Assembly: GCA_016870575.1 (NCBI GenBank)
Contig: VGBH01000004.1
Coordinates: 1 to 56,646, forward strand
Source of the DNA: Actinomycetota bacterium
GTDB lineage: Bacteria; Actinomycetota; Actinomycetes; S36-B12; UBA5976
Direction of reading: 5' to 3'
DNA: 56,646 bases
A model generated the notes under the pieces. That model was not told the DNA's origin, made no database searches, and saw only the letters and a list, made by a program, of their open reading frames with translations. Both the position numbers and the translations under genes were made by a program. This document shows positions 38,653-47,526 of the stretch, in pieces; position 1 is the stretch's first letter, and each line of letters starts with the position of its first letter.

Positions 38653-38991
38653 TTACCAGCCAGCAGTCGCCTGGGCAAATAGTGGGATTGGCCTAGTAAA
38701 CAATCGAATTTCCGCTTTACCTCCAACCGTTATCCAGTCATCTGAACCATCGCAATAAGTAAGCGTAAAACCAGATTTATTCAACTCACTTTTAGCTTGC
38801 TGACATGCCATTTCTACCATCGGCAGCCTAATTGCGGCAGACAATGCAGCAAGATCAGTAGCTGAATTCAATTTGTGCTTGTTAATCAAAATTCCAACTG
38901 CTGCAACAGTTAAGCTAAACAAAATTATTAAAGCAAAAATTAATCCCGCTATTGCCACCGTGGCAGAACCACGTTCACCCAACTGTTTCAT
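38653..38991 (-). CDS. TadE/TadG-like pilus-locus protein
   Basis: 112 aa: one N-terminal membrane helix preceded by GERGSATV (a Glu/Gly-rich prepilin-like N-terminus), then an ATDLAALSAA segment and two Cys (CQQAK, YCDG). This is the Rv3654c-type protein at the end of the actinobacterial Tad locus. Likely a minor pilin or secretion accessory. It lies 26 bp after the TadE gene. Confidence 0.75.
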   Translation of the reverse strand: MKQLGERGSATVAIAGLIFALIILFSLTVAAVGILINKHKLNSATDLAALSAAIRLPMVEMACQQAKSELNKSGFTLTYCDGSDDWITVGGKAEIRLFTRPIPLFAQATAGW

Positions 38992-39017
38992 TCCACTACT
39001 ACTTCAGCTTTTGCAGT

Positions 39018-39326
39018 TTAATAAATAGGTCGAAACCAAAACGATAAGTCACGACTTGCCTGCACCAAAATAATTCCTGCCTGATATTGTTGAGTAATTT
39101 CAATCTCATCTGGTGCAACAAATACTTCACCTCTGGCAGCCAATCGAGCTGAATTATGCGCCGCATCAATTAGTTGTAATTGGGTTAAGAAAATAGCAAG
39201 AGCAGATAATGCCATCAAAAAAACAAAAGTTAATGTTGTTAACCCAATTGCTAACTCAACCGTCACCATACCCTGGGTAGAGCGGATATGTTGCCACATC
39301 CGCTCTACCCATTTTCTATTTACCAT
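39018..39326 (-). CDS. TadE-like pilus assembly protein
   Basis: 102 aa from ATG 39326, which overlaps the stop of the DUF4244 gene in ATGGTAA (frame open to 39425). N-terminus STQGMVTVELAIG with the Gly before a Met and a Glu at +5 is a class of type IV prepilin cleavage site, followed by a single hydrophobic helix and AAHNSARLAARGE. Probable minor pilin of the Tad system. Confidence 0.8.
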   Translation of the reverse strand: MVNRKWVERMWQHIRSTQGMVTVELAIGLTTLTFVFLMALSALAIFLTQLQLIDAAHNSARLAARGEVFVAPDEIEITQQYQAGIILVQASRDLSFWFRPIY

Positions 39327-39523
39327 GGAATAAAAACCGACAAGGCTTTCTTCACCAAAGTCCACAAAACATCTTGTGCAGCAGCTCCAGTTAAGACCTT
39401 GAGTAGTCCACCAGCGAAACCACAAGCAGCTAAGGTTCCCATAGCATATTCAGCACTAATCATCCCAGAGGTATTTCCGGCGTAACGCTTAATCAAACTA
39501 ACCAAATTGATAAGTCGATTCAT
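39320..39523 (-). CDS. DUF4244 pilin-like protein (Flp-type major pilin candidate)
   Basis: 67 aa. ATG 39523 has GAGGG five bases upstream (an in-frame GTG lies 4 codons earlier). SGMISAEYAMGTLAACGFAGG resembles Flp pilin N-termini: a Gly, then a hydrophobic helix with Glu at +5. DUF4244 proteins hold this place in actinobacterial Tad loci (Rv3656c type) and are presumed structural pilins. Confidence 0.8.
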   Translation of the reverse strand: MNRLINLVSLIKRYAGNTSGMISAEYAMGTLAACGFAGGLLKVLTGAAAQDVLWTLVKKALSVFIPW

Positions 39524-39630
39524 TTCATCCCTCACTCATTTTTGTCGCGATCTGCAACAATCCGATTGTCAGAGATTTCAAACGAAAATTAGAAAGAAAT
39601 GTGAATCTGTTAATTCTTTGCGATTGTGGA

Positions 39631-40287
39631 TTAAAGTAATGAATTAATTGCTGGCACAATCATTGGAACAACCCCCACCAGAATGAAACCAGGAAGCATT
39701 AATAACGCCACTGGTAGAGCTAATGTGACAGATAGTCGCTTTGCACGTCGCAAGAGTATTTGTTTTCGCTGAGATCGTGCTCGCATTGCTATTTCAGCTA
39801 ATGCCTTTCCTGCGCCAACGCCATGATCCATTGCTCGAGCGATTGCTGACCCAACAATGTTTAGATCGCTGGTAAACGCCTGGTCTATTTGGGCACCCCA
39901 TTGAATCCGATTTGCTGCTGCAATTAGTTCATTAGCCAACTTCGGCCGAACTACTCGACTCACCGCATCTAGCGCTGACAGAACACTCAATCCTGCCCCA
40001 AGCGCTGCCGCAATTAAATCAATAGCTAGATCCAATTCCTGCTCAAGTGCTCGCTGCTCTCGCTGTTGTGCTCTTGTTGGTAATTGTTTAAGAAGTTTAG
40101 GCAAAAGAAAATAAACAACCGCCGCAAAAGTAATTCCAAGAAAGGATGGAAAAACAATAAATATAACCAAAGCAATTAGCAAACTTATTCTTTTTGGTTG
40201 GAGCGGTTTTCTATGTCTAACCTGATTTGGTAAGGTATTTGGAAACATCAACCAGGTAGCAAATCCAACAAGTACTGCCGATATCAC
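39631..40287 (-). CDS. tadC: Tad secretion inner-membrane protein TadC (GspF family)
   Basis: 218 aa with hydrophobic segments near 2-18, 34-66 and 190-216 and a T2SSF domain (DLAIDLIAAALGAGLSVLSALD, later DHGVGAGKALAEIA). Partner of TadB in the inner-membrane platform. It overlaps tadB by 4 bp. About 107 bp separate it from the pilin gene, the only sizeable gap in the locus. Confidence 0.85.
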   Translation of the reverse strand: MISAVLVGFATWLMFPNTLPNQVRHRKPLQPKRISLLIALVIFIVFPSFLGITFAAVVYFLLPKLLKQLPTRAQQREQRALEQELDLAIDLIAAALGAGLSVLSALDAVSRVVRPKLANELIAAANRIQWGAQIDQAFTSDLNIVGSAIARAMDHGVGAGKALAEIAMRARSQRKQILLRRAKRLSVTLALPVALLMLPGFILVGVVPMIVPAINSLL

Positions 40288-40901
40288 AATCGCAGTTCCT
40301 GCTCAATGGAATTTGTTAAGCGCAACATAAAGAATGTACCAAGAAAAAGCAGGCAAAAACCGAGCACAAAAACGGTAATACCAATCCAACTGGTAAACAA
40401 CCAATAAATTGCTGGAATTCCCAGACTTTGTGCCATTAACAAAGTTGCAACTGGTAGAAGGGCTAGGGTGACGGCCGCAGTTTTTGGACCTGCAAGCTGA
40501 CTTCTGATTTCATCTGCAATAGCAATTCGATCAAGTTGAGCATCAAGAGCTGGTTGCAATGCCGGAGCAAGTGGCGCACCATAATGTTGTGAAACTTGCC
40601 AACATGCTGCTAAAGCCTTTAATAGCAAACTATTTGATTTACTGGCATCAACGGCAATCGCACTTGCTAACTCCATTGGCTGATTCATTTTACTAATAGC
40701 TGTTGGAATAATTTCGATATTGCTATAACTTAATGCTTCAGCAGGAGTTGCGCCAGATCTCAGTGAATCAATTATTCCACGCATCCAATCAATCTCATCT
40801 AATTGAGTAGTAGGTTTTTTCTTTACTTGAAATGTTGGAATATGTGTTTGACCAAGAGACAAACAAATACATACGAAAACTAACAAAGTAGTTATCATCA
40901 A
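40284..40901 (-). CDS. tadB: Tad secretion inner-membrane protein TadB (GspF family)
   Basis: 205 aa, short for TadB. One N-terminal helix, a T2SSF-like domain (WMRGIIDSLRSGATPAEAL, then QHYGAPLAPALQPALD) and two C-terminal helices. Overlaps tadA and tadC by 4 bp each, so translation is coupled. Confidence 0.83.
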   Translation of the reverse strand: MMITTLLVFVCICLSLGQTHIPTFQVKKKPTTQLDEIDWMRGIIDSLRSGATPAEALSYSNIEIIPTAISKMNQPMELASAIAVDASKSNSLLLKALAACWQVSQHYGAPLAPALQPALDAQLDRIAIADEIRSQLAGPKTAAVTLALLPVATLLMAQSLGIPAIYWLFTSWIGITVFVLGFCLLFLGTFFMLRLTNSIEQELRL

Positions 40902-41998
40902 GCAACTCGCAGCTTACTTGGTTGATATTGATTAATGATTTCATATTTTCCTAAATCACGATTTGCCATTGCAATTGCACTAACAAAACGGTGTTGATCA
41001 ATTCTTTTTATCTCAACAATTTTGGCAATTCCTTGTAACAACCATTCTTTGGTTAGTTTTGGATCCGCACCAGCTAAAAAACCAAGTGCTTGAACTCTGT
41101 TGATTACTTCTTCTGGACTATTGGCATGCAATGTTGCAGCAGAGCCACTATGTCCAGTATTAATTGCGATCAATAGATCTAAAATTTCCACGCCTCGAAT
41201 TTCACCAATAATTATTCGGTCTGGTCGCATCCGTAACGTTTGTCTAACTAATTCTGGTAAGCCAATCGCCCCGACGCCTTCAGCGGATGAGGGCTTTGCT
41301 TCTAACTGAACTAAATGAGGATGATTTATCTGCAATTCACTATGTTCTTCAATCACAACTAATCTCTGATTTGAATCAACTATCGAAAGCAAACTGGCTA
41401 GCAACGAAGTTTTTCCTGCTCCGGTACCGCCAATTATCAGAAATGACTCTTGGCTTGAAACTATAGCCATTAGATCATCTGCTGCCTTCTGCGTTAAACA
41501 ATTGCGCTCCAATAGTTCTGACAATGTGAATGGGTTTCGACAGGGAACACGAATTGAAATCTGGGCACCACCAACTGCAATTGGTGGCAACAAGGCGTGT
41601 AGTCGATTACCGTCACTTAACTTGGCATCAACCCATGGGTGCGCATCATCAAGTCTGCGACCGGCTTGCATTGCAAGTCTTTGCGCATATTTGCGCACAC
41701 TTGTTGCATCAGTAAAAAATTTGCCAGCAAAAGTTAAGCCAGATGTCGAGTCAATGAATACTCGGCCATCACTGTGAATCAAGACATCTGTGATGTCTTT
41801 ACTTTTCATTATTTCTTCCAATGGACCATACCCAACCAAGAGAGATTTGATTTGCTTAGCAAGAAGTAGCAAATCATTTCCTGACTCCAATGCACCGCAA
41901 CTTCGCAGTGCTTGGCTAATTTCAACTTCAGTTAACTCACTGTTAGACAAAACTAATTGCGCCTTTACGCGCTCAAGCAACTGGGCATTAACTGTCAT
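40898..41998 (-). CDS. tadA: Tad secretion ATPase TadA (CpaF family)
   Basis: 366 aa. Walker A GGTGAGKTSLLASLL near residue 197, Asp box VVIEEHSEL, and the Walker B/His region RPDRIIIGEIRGVE with TGHSGSAATLHANS. Powers pilus assembly and secretion. It overlaps the ssd gene by 11 bp. Confidence 0.93.
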   Translation of the reverse strand: MTVNAQLLERVKAQLVLSNSELTEVEISQALRSCGALESGNDLLLLAKQIKSLLVGYGPLEEIMKSKDITDVLIHSDGRVFIDSTSGLTFAGKFFTDATSVRKYAQRLAMQAGRRLDDAHPWVDAKLSDGNRLHALLPPIAVGGAQISIRVPCRNPFTLSELLERNCLTQKAADDLMAIVSSQESFLIIGGTGAGKTSLLASLLSIVDSNQRLVVIEEHSELQINHPHLVQLEAKPSSAEGVGAIGLPELVRQTLRMRPDRIIIGEIRGVEILDLLIAINTGHSGSAATLHANSPEEVINRVQALGFLAGADPKLTKEWLLQGIAKIVEIKRIDQHRFVSAIAMANRDLGKYEIINQYQPSKLRVA

Positions 41999-42956
41999 TA
42001 CTCACCAACAATTCTCTTGCTATTCTTCGTAATTCTGACTTTTTACGCTCACCAGGAATAACTCCATCTGCGATATCTAATTGCAATCTAGTTTCAGATT
42101 GATAAGAACGTAATTTCATAGGTGCTAGATAATCACTTACATCTGACTTTGTAAGTCCGGTTTTTGGCATCAAGCGAAGAAGTAGACTTTCACTGACAAC
42201 GGATTGCTTAATCTTTGCTAATCCTAACAAATTTCCTGGTGCTACTAAGAATTGTTCAGATTGTCTTAATGAGACTGAATTATTCGGCCCTAGGTCAACA
42301 ATCACAAGTTGTGCCTGTTCTTGTAACAAGGTAATCACATTCTCAACAAATGATTGGTTTAAAAGGGTAGTTGATTTATCAAATGTAAGTAATCGCAATT
42401 TGTTAAGTTTTGGTAAACCAGAAAACAACGCAGAACCAGCTGGTAAACCTGTTAAGTTCATTAATTGTTGCCAACTAACAGAGTCTTTTGTACTAATTGT
42501 TGTGAGCATTGTTAGCGAACTTCTAGAATTGTCTAGATCTACAAGAACTACATCCTGATTGCATGACGCCAGAAAACCAACAGCGACAGCTAAACAAATA
42601 GAACCTGCACCTGCAGTAGCGGACTTGAATGTCATTACTTTAGATTTCGTGATTTGTTGATTTGTAAGCCAACTTTGGAACCAATTTATTGCATCTGGCA
42701 ATTCAATCAACTGTGCTGGTGAATAATTTGCTGCAAACTGCCAAGTTGACTCCGTTAGCTCTCTGCTAACTAGTATGTCTGGTCGAAGTTGTGGCTGGTC
42801 AATTAGTGCTTTCGGGTCTGCAATCAGATATTCCGATTCAGAGATAATTGGATAATCCTCAAGCAGCCTAATCTCAATGCTCACTTGAGCTGCCGCTTGC
42901 AGAGAAAGTGCGATTAATTCGGTATCTCTGCTTAGTAGTACGAACCCAGATTTCAT
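41988..42956 (-). CDS. Septum-site-determining-like / CpaE-type ATPase of the Tad locus
   Basis: 322 aa, MinD/ParA-like. The P-loop region reads TFKSATAGAGSICLA, so the usual Lys residues of KGGxGKT are missing; VVLVDLDNSRSSLT and LVIVDLGPNNSVS match the later MinD motifs. This is the Rv3660c (Ssd) position, first in the Tad operon, and divergent from acs. It probably places the Tad machine; with this P-loop, ATP hydrolysis may be weak. Confidence 0.82.
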   Translation of the reverse strand: MKSGFVLLSRDTELIALSLQAAAQVSIEIRLLEDYPIISESEYLIADPKALIDQPQLRPDILVSRELTESTWQFAANYSPAQLIELPDAINWFQSWLTNQQITKSKVMTFKSATAGAGSICLAVAVGFLASCNQDVVLVDLDNSRSSLTMLTTISTKDSVSWQQLMNLTGLPAGSALFSGLPKLNKLRLLTFDKSTTLLNQSFVENVITLLQEQAQLVIVDLGPNNSVSLRQSEQFLVAPGNLLGLAKIKQSVVSESLLLRLMPKTGLTKSDVSDYLAPMKLRSYQSETRLQLDIADGVIPGERKKSELRRIARELLVSNDS

Positions 42957-43087
42957 AGCGTCAGCATCCAGTTAAGTCTTGGGCTTGCCAAGAGTAAATT
43001 TGGGTCTAGGGAAAACTTGCCAATGTCCACTTGCACCTTAGCAGTGGCATAAGCCACCATCTACCCACTGAAAAAAGGGGCGAGATT

Positions 43088-45040
43088 ATGAGCCAAGATG
43101 CAGTCGAGAATTTACTGCACGAGAATCGACATTTTTCACCTAGTAATGATTTTTCTACCCAAGCAAATGCTCAGTCTATTTTGTATGACTTAGCAAAAAC
43201 AGATCGAATCAAATTTTGGGAAAAACAGGCAAGAAGATTAACTTGGCACACAACTTGGCAACAAACCCTTGATTGGAGCAATGCTCCTTTTGCTAAATGG
43301 TTTGTGGGTGGAAAACTAAATGTCGCGTACAACTGTGTTGATCGACATGTTGAAGCTGGAAATGGAAATCGAATTGCAATCTACTGGGAAGGTGAACCTG
43401 GTGATACCAGGACTCTAACTTACGCGCAATTAAAAGATGAGGTATCTAAAGCCGCAAATGCCTTACTCAACCTTGGCATAAGTGCTGGTGATCGAGTTGC
43501 GATTTACCTGCCTATGATTCCGGAAGCTGCAATTGTAATGTTGGCATGTGCACGAATTGGAGCAGTTCATTCTGTTGTTTTTGGTGGTTTTTCTGCTGAA
43601 GCACTGCGTAGTCGCATTGAAGATGCATCTGCCAAACTTGTTATTACAGCTGACGGTGGCTTTCGTCGCGGTGCGGCAGCGGCGCTGAAGCCAGCGGTTG
43701 ACGAAGCTGTTGCCAGTTGTCCAACTATTGAAAAAGTATTAGTGATTAAACGAACTAATCAAGATGTAGCTTGGTTTGAAGAGCGTGATGTCTGGTGGCA
43801 TGAGATCGTCGAAAGTCAATCAATTGAACATCAACCTGTCGCATTTGATTCTGAGCATCCGCTCTTCATTCTCTATACCTCAGGCACAACTGGCAAACCA
43901 AAAGGAATTTTGCACACCAGTGGAGGATATTTAACTCAAGCAAGTTACACCCATTTTTATGTATTCGATCTTAAACCAGAAACTGATATTTATTGGTGTA
44001 CTGCTGATGTGGGCTGGGTTACAGGTCATTCATACATTGTTTATGGACCAATGAGTAATGGTGCAACACAGCTAATGTATGAAGGAACACCAGATACACC
44101 AACTAAATCAAGATGGTGGAAATTAATTGAGAAATATCGAGTAACACAGTTATACACCGCTCCTACAGCAATTCGAACATTTATGAAGTGGGGAGATCAG
44201 TTTCCAGCAGAAGCAGATTTATCTAGTTTGCGATTGCTAGGTTCAGTTGGTGAACCAATTAATCCAGAAGCATGGATGTGGTACCGAGAAACAATTGGCA
44301 ATAACAATTGTCCAATCGTTGATACTTGGTGGCAAACAGAAACTGGCGCAATAATGATTAGCCCACTTCCTGGTATCACTTCAACTAAACCAGGCTCAGC
44401 AATGATTCCACTACCTGGAATTAATGCAAAAATAGTTGATGATGCAGGCAATGAAGTTAGTTTAGGTCATGGTGGATATTTAGTACTAACTGATCCATGG
44501 CCAAGTATGTTGCGTGGAATCTGGGGTGATAATCAGCGATATCAGGAAACTTATTGGAGTCGCTTTACTAATCGTTACTTTGCTGGTGATGGTGCAAAAT
44601 GGGATGAAGAAGGTGCTATCTGGTTACTTGGTCGAGTAGATGACGTAATGAATGTATCCGGGCATCGAATTTCAACTACTGAAGTTGAATCGGCATTGGT
44701 TTCTCACCCAGCAGTAGCTGAAGCAGCAGTTGTTGGTGCAGCTGATGAAGTAACTGGTCAGGGAATTGTGGCTTTTGTAATCTTGCGAGCAGGACATGAA
44801 CACGATGATGTGATTACCGAACTTAGAAATCACGTTGCTAAAGAAATTGGACCAATTGCCAAGCCAAGACAGATTTTGATTGTGCCTGAACTTCCAAAAA
44901 CCCGCTCAGGTAAAATTATGCGGCGTTTACTGCGCGATGTTGCGGAAAATCGAGAGTTGGGCGATGTGACCACGTTAGCTGATTCGGCAGTAATGAATTT
45001 AATTAGTGAGGGGTTGGCTACTGGTGGCACAGAAGATTAA
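43088..45040 (+). CDS. acs: Acetyl-CoA synthetase
   Basis: Activates acetate (AMP-forming). 650 aa from ATG 43088, set by AAGGGGCGAG just upstream. Adenylation core LYTSGTTGKPKGIL, TWWQTETGAIM, and the acetylation-target motif PKTRSGKIMRR near the C-terminus. The catalytic Lys is regulated by acetylation in many bacteria. A GTGGCATAAGCCAC hairpin lies in the leader at 43044-43057. Lets the cell use free acetate. Confidence 0.96.
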   Translation: MSQDAVENLLHENRHFSPSNDFSTQANAQSILYDLAKTDRIKFWEKQARRLTWHTTWQQTLDWSNAPFAKWFVGGKLNVAYNCVDRHVEAGNGNRIAIYWEGEPGDTRTLTYAQLKDEVSKAANALLNLGISAGDRVAIYLPMIPEAAIVMLACARIGAVHSVVFGGFSAEALRSRIEDASAKLVITADGGFRRGAAAALKPAVDEAVASCPTIEKVLVIKRTNQDVAWFEERDVWWHEIVESQSIEHQPVAFDSEHPLFILYTSGTTGKPKGILHTSGGYLTQASYTHFYVFDLKPETDIYWCTADVGWVTGHSYIVYGPMSNGATQLMYEGTPDTPTKSRWWKLIEKYRVTQLYTAPTAIRTFMKWGDQFPAEADLSSLRLLGSVGEPINPEAWMWYRETIGNNNCPIVDTWWQTETGAIMISPLPGITSTKPGSAMIPLPGINAKIVDDAGNEVSLGHGGYLVLTDPWPSMLRGIWGDNQRYQETYWSRFTNRYFAGDGAKWDEEGAIWLLGRVDDVMNVSGHRISTTEVESALVSHPAVAEAAVVGAADEVTGQGIVAFVILRAGHEHDDVITELRNHVAKEIGPIAKPRQILIVPELPKTRSGKIMRRLLRDVAENRELGDVTTLADSAVMNLISEGLATGGTED

Positions 45041-45086
45041 ACGCGCCATCCTGCTACTACGATTAGCCAAGATTCTGAGGAGAGTA

Positions 45087-45473
45087 ATGGAGCACCAACA
45101 ATCCGGTAAACCAGTTAGAAAGAAATTGGTTGAAGCCGTTGATTCAGTTGAAGAAGTGGCGTTAATGCAACTTCGACTGTTAGGAGCGGAACTTAGAGCA
45201 TCAAGCAAAAGTGCATTATTTTCTGTTGTTTTCATTATTGTTGGATCTGCTGGATTAATTTTTGTTTTAGTTTTTGCTGCAATTACGGCAGCCCTTGCAA
45301 TTCATGAGCTTGGTTTACCAATTTGGCTGGCATTTCTAATTATGACTGGAGTCTTGTTACTAATTGCAATTTTATTGTTGATACTAGGAGTAAAGGCTTT
45401 CAGTAAGATTAAGGCACCAACTAGGGCTCTTAAATCTTGGCAAGAGACTAAAGACATTATCGCCGGCAAATAA
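45087..45473 (+). CDS. Phage-holin-like membrane protein (Rv3669 type)
   Basis: 128 aa from ATG 45087 with GAGGAG four bases upstream (frame open to 45006, overlapping acs). An amphipathic N-terminal region (VDSVEEVALMQLRLLGAEL) then two hydrophobic helices (about 46-72, 78-106) and a basic tail. Matches the phage holin family 3_6/DUF1469 proteins in this place in actinobacteria; not a real holin. Ends 2 bp before the hydrolase gene. Confidence 0.75.
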   Translation: MEHQQSGKPVRKKLVEAVDSVEEVALMQLRLLGAELRASSKSALFSVVFIIVGSAGLIFVLVFAAITAALAIHELGLPIWLAFLIMTGVLLLIAILLLILGVKAFSKIKAPTRALKSWQETKDIIAGK

Positions 45474-45475
45474 TT

Positions 45476-46396
45476 ATGCAGGCCGCCGAAAAGGTCATCT
45501 ATCAAGATGGTCCGTGGCAACATCAAAAAATAGTTGCATCAGCAAATGCTTTTCATATTGTCACCACTGGTGAGCGCACTGCACCATTGATTTTGCTTTT
45601 GCATGGTTTTGGTCAATTTTGGTACACCTGGCGAGATTATTTAAAGCCACTGGCAGATTTAGGTTATCGAGTAGTTGCAGTTGATTTACGTGGATATGGT
45701 GATAGCGATAAACCACCTCGCGGTTATGATCCAAGAACAATTTCGCACGACATTGCTGCAATTATTCGATCCCTTGGTGCAGAATCTGCAATAGTTATTG
45801 GTCATGATTGGGGCGGATTTGCTACTTGGGCTGCAGCTAAACATCATCCTGATTTGATTACTGCTATCGCTGTTATAAATGCACCCCATCCAGATGTAAT
45901 TATTGATAACTTTCTAAAAGATTCAAAGACGAGAAGTTATTTTTGGTTACTAACCCGTATGCAGATAAAAACAATTGCATATAGAAAACTAACTAATAAC
46001 GAAGCCCAGTTACTAGAAGAGTGGCTGCGCAAATGGAACAACAATCAATGGCCAGAGCCTGCGCTTGCCAGGCGTTACCGCCTGGCTTTCCTAAACCGAG
46101 TAACTCCACATAGTGCTATTGAATATTATCGCTGGGCGGCGCGAAGTTTGCTCAGAATTGAAGGAAGAAAATTCTATAAACGAATGCGAAAGCCCATTAA
46201 TCAAGATGTGCTAGCAATTAGCAGTTTAGATAACCCATTGATTGAAGCCGATCTGGTTCAGTTATCAAAAAAGTATGCGAAATCAACTTTGGTTTTTAAA
46301 CAATTCCCAACTGGTGGACACCACATTCATGAAAGATTTCCAGATCAAGTTCTCCCAGTAATAACTAATTGGTTATTGCAAATCAGGAATCGCTGA
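45476..46396 (+). CDS. Alpha/beta hydrolase, epoxide-hydrolase-like (EphE type)
   Basis: 306 aa. HGF oxyanion motif LLHGFGQFWYTW, DLRGYGDSDKP, and the nucleophile elbow GHDWGGFATWAA, in which Asp replaces Ser as in epoxide hydrolases and haloalkane dehalogenases. C-terminal His in GGHHIHERF. Same position as ephE (Rv3670). The substrate is unknown. Its last 24 bp overlap the convergent cvpA-like gene. Confidence 0.85.
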   Translation: MQAAEKVIYQDGPWQHQKIVASANAFHIVTTGERTAPLILLLHGFGQFWYTWRDYLKPLADLGYRVVAVDLRGYGDSDKPPRGYDPRTISHDIAAIIRSLGAESAIVIGHDWGGFATWAAAKHHPDLITAIAVINAPHPDVIIDNFLKDSKTRSYFWLLTRMQIKTIAYRKLTNNEAQLLEEWLRKWNNNQWPEPALARRYRLAFLNRVTPHSAIEYYRWAARSLLRIEGRKFYKRMRKPINQDVLAISSLDNPLIEADLVQLSKKYAKSTLVFKQFPTGGHHIHERFPDQVLPVITNWLLQIRNR

Positions 46397-46915
46397 TTTT
46401 AATTCCAACCACGGCGCTAACTTAATTCCTAACTCACCAGCAATTTGTCGAGCGATGTTTGTGATGAATTCAGGAGCCAAGCTATTTGTTGTCTCAAGCA
46501 AAATAGAATCATTTAGTGCCTGGGTATAAGGCATGTCTGGCACTGTTAGCAATGCTGCTGCTGCAAAATAACAAATTACTACTGCAGAGACGAACATTAA
46601 AATCAGTCCAGCCAATTTGTCTAGAATCCTAAGCGGACCAAGCGGTGCAAGGACAGGTCGAACAATTCGACCAGCAAGTCCAGCAATAATTTTACCAATT
46701 GAAGCACCAGCAATAACTGCGGAAATTGTGACAATTGAATCAACGCCGCCTGCAAAACTATCTGGCAGCAGCCGAGGCAGATAGAGGGCAGCAACTAGTG
46801 CGCCTAAAATTAATCCGGCAAAAGTAAAAGCCGATCGAATAATCCCACTTTGCCAACCAGAAAAGCTAGCTAGTCCAATAGCAATTAGAATCACAATATC
46901 CGCATTGCTCATCAA
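46373..46915 (-). CDS. CvpA-family membrane protein (MarP membrane domain without protease)
   Basis: 180 aa with four hydrophobic segments (about 6-24, 28-48, 63-85, 99-127) typical of CvpA. In mycobacteria the gene here is marP (Rv3671c), a CvpA domain joined to a periplasmic serine protease of about 400 aa total. Here the protein stops after a short amphipathic tail and there is no protease domain. It overlaps the NUDIX gene by 4 bp. Confidence 0.8.
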   Translation of the reverse strand: MMSNADIVILIAIGLASFSGWQSGIIRSAFTFAGLILGALVAALYLPRLLPDSFAGGVDSIVTISAVIAGASIGKIIAGLAGRIVRPVLAPLGPLRILDKLAGLILMFVSAVVICYFAAAALLTVPDMPYTQALNDSILLETTNSLAPEFITNIARQIAGELGIKLAPWLELKSAIPDLQ

Positions 46916-47526
46916 TCTATCTCAATTTCTGCTCCACCAACAAACTCTGATATTAAACCAGCAGAACCTAATAATTGGGCTAGTAACGTGCCAGTAAATC
47001 CCCAAATTATTTTTTCATCAATTAGAAATCCGGGACCTTTGTAGTTTTGCTTTACTGCCCATACTTGATTTTTTGGCTGTTGAAACATTTCTATCGGTAC
47101 GGTGAACACCTCTTCCACTTCTGCAGGTTGCAAAACAGATAGCGAGTGTGGCTGATACCAATAACTTATAACTGGAGTCACGGCAAAGCCAGTTACTTCA
47201 ATCGAGATCTGAGGTAATTTGCCGATTGGCAACACCGTACTCGGATTCAAGCCAATTTCTTCTTGCGCTTCCCGCAGCGCGGTAGTAATGGCATCCTTAT
47301 CTGATTGCTCAATAACTCCACCCGGAAAAGCAATTTGGTTAGGATGATGCGTAAGTCCTGCAGCACGCTTAATAAAAGTTAGATGTGGCTGATTATCGTG
47401 GTCACTAAAGAGCAATAATACTGCGCTTTGTCTTGCCTTAGATAAGTCTTTTGGAGCTAACCAAGAAAACTCCATTGGTTTATCAAGCACATCAACTATT
47501 GAACTAAACCAATACGGCAAACTCAT
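46912..47526 (-). CDS. NUDIX hydrolase, CoA pyrophosphatase-like
   Basis: 204 aa from ATG 47526, overlapping the nth stop in ATGA (frame open to 47586). The NUDIX box is AFPGGVIEQSDKDAITTALREAQEEIGLN with the CoA-type upstream LTHHPNQIAFPGG; RQSAVLLLFSD opens the domain. Rv3672c position. Probably hydrolyses CoA or its derivatives. Confidence 0.88.
   Translation of the reverse strand: MSLPYWFSSIVDVLDKPMEFSWLAPKDLSKARQSAVLLLFSDHDNQPHLTFIKRAAGLTHHPNQIAFPGGVIEQSDKDAITTALREAQEEIGLNPSTVLPIGKLPQISIEVTGFAVTPVISYWYQPHSLSVLQPAEVEEVFTVPIEMFQQPKNQVWAVKQNYKGPGFLIDEKIIWGFTGTLLAQLLGSAGLISEFVGGAEIEID

Noticed and set aside
42957-43087. Crp/GlxR operator upstream of acs
   Set aside because: No TGTGA-N6-TCACA-like palindrome found; only short unrelated hairpins.
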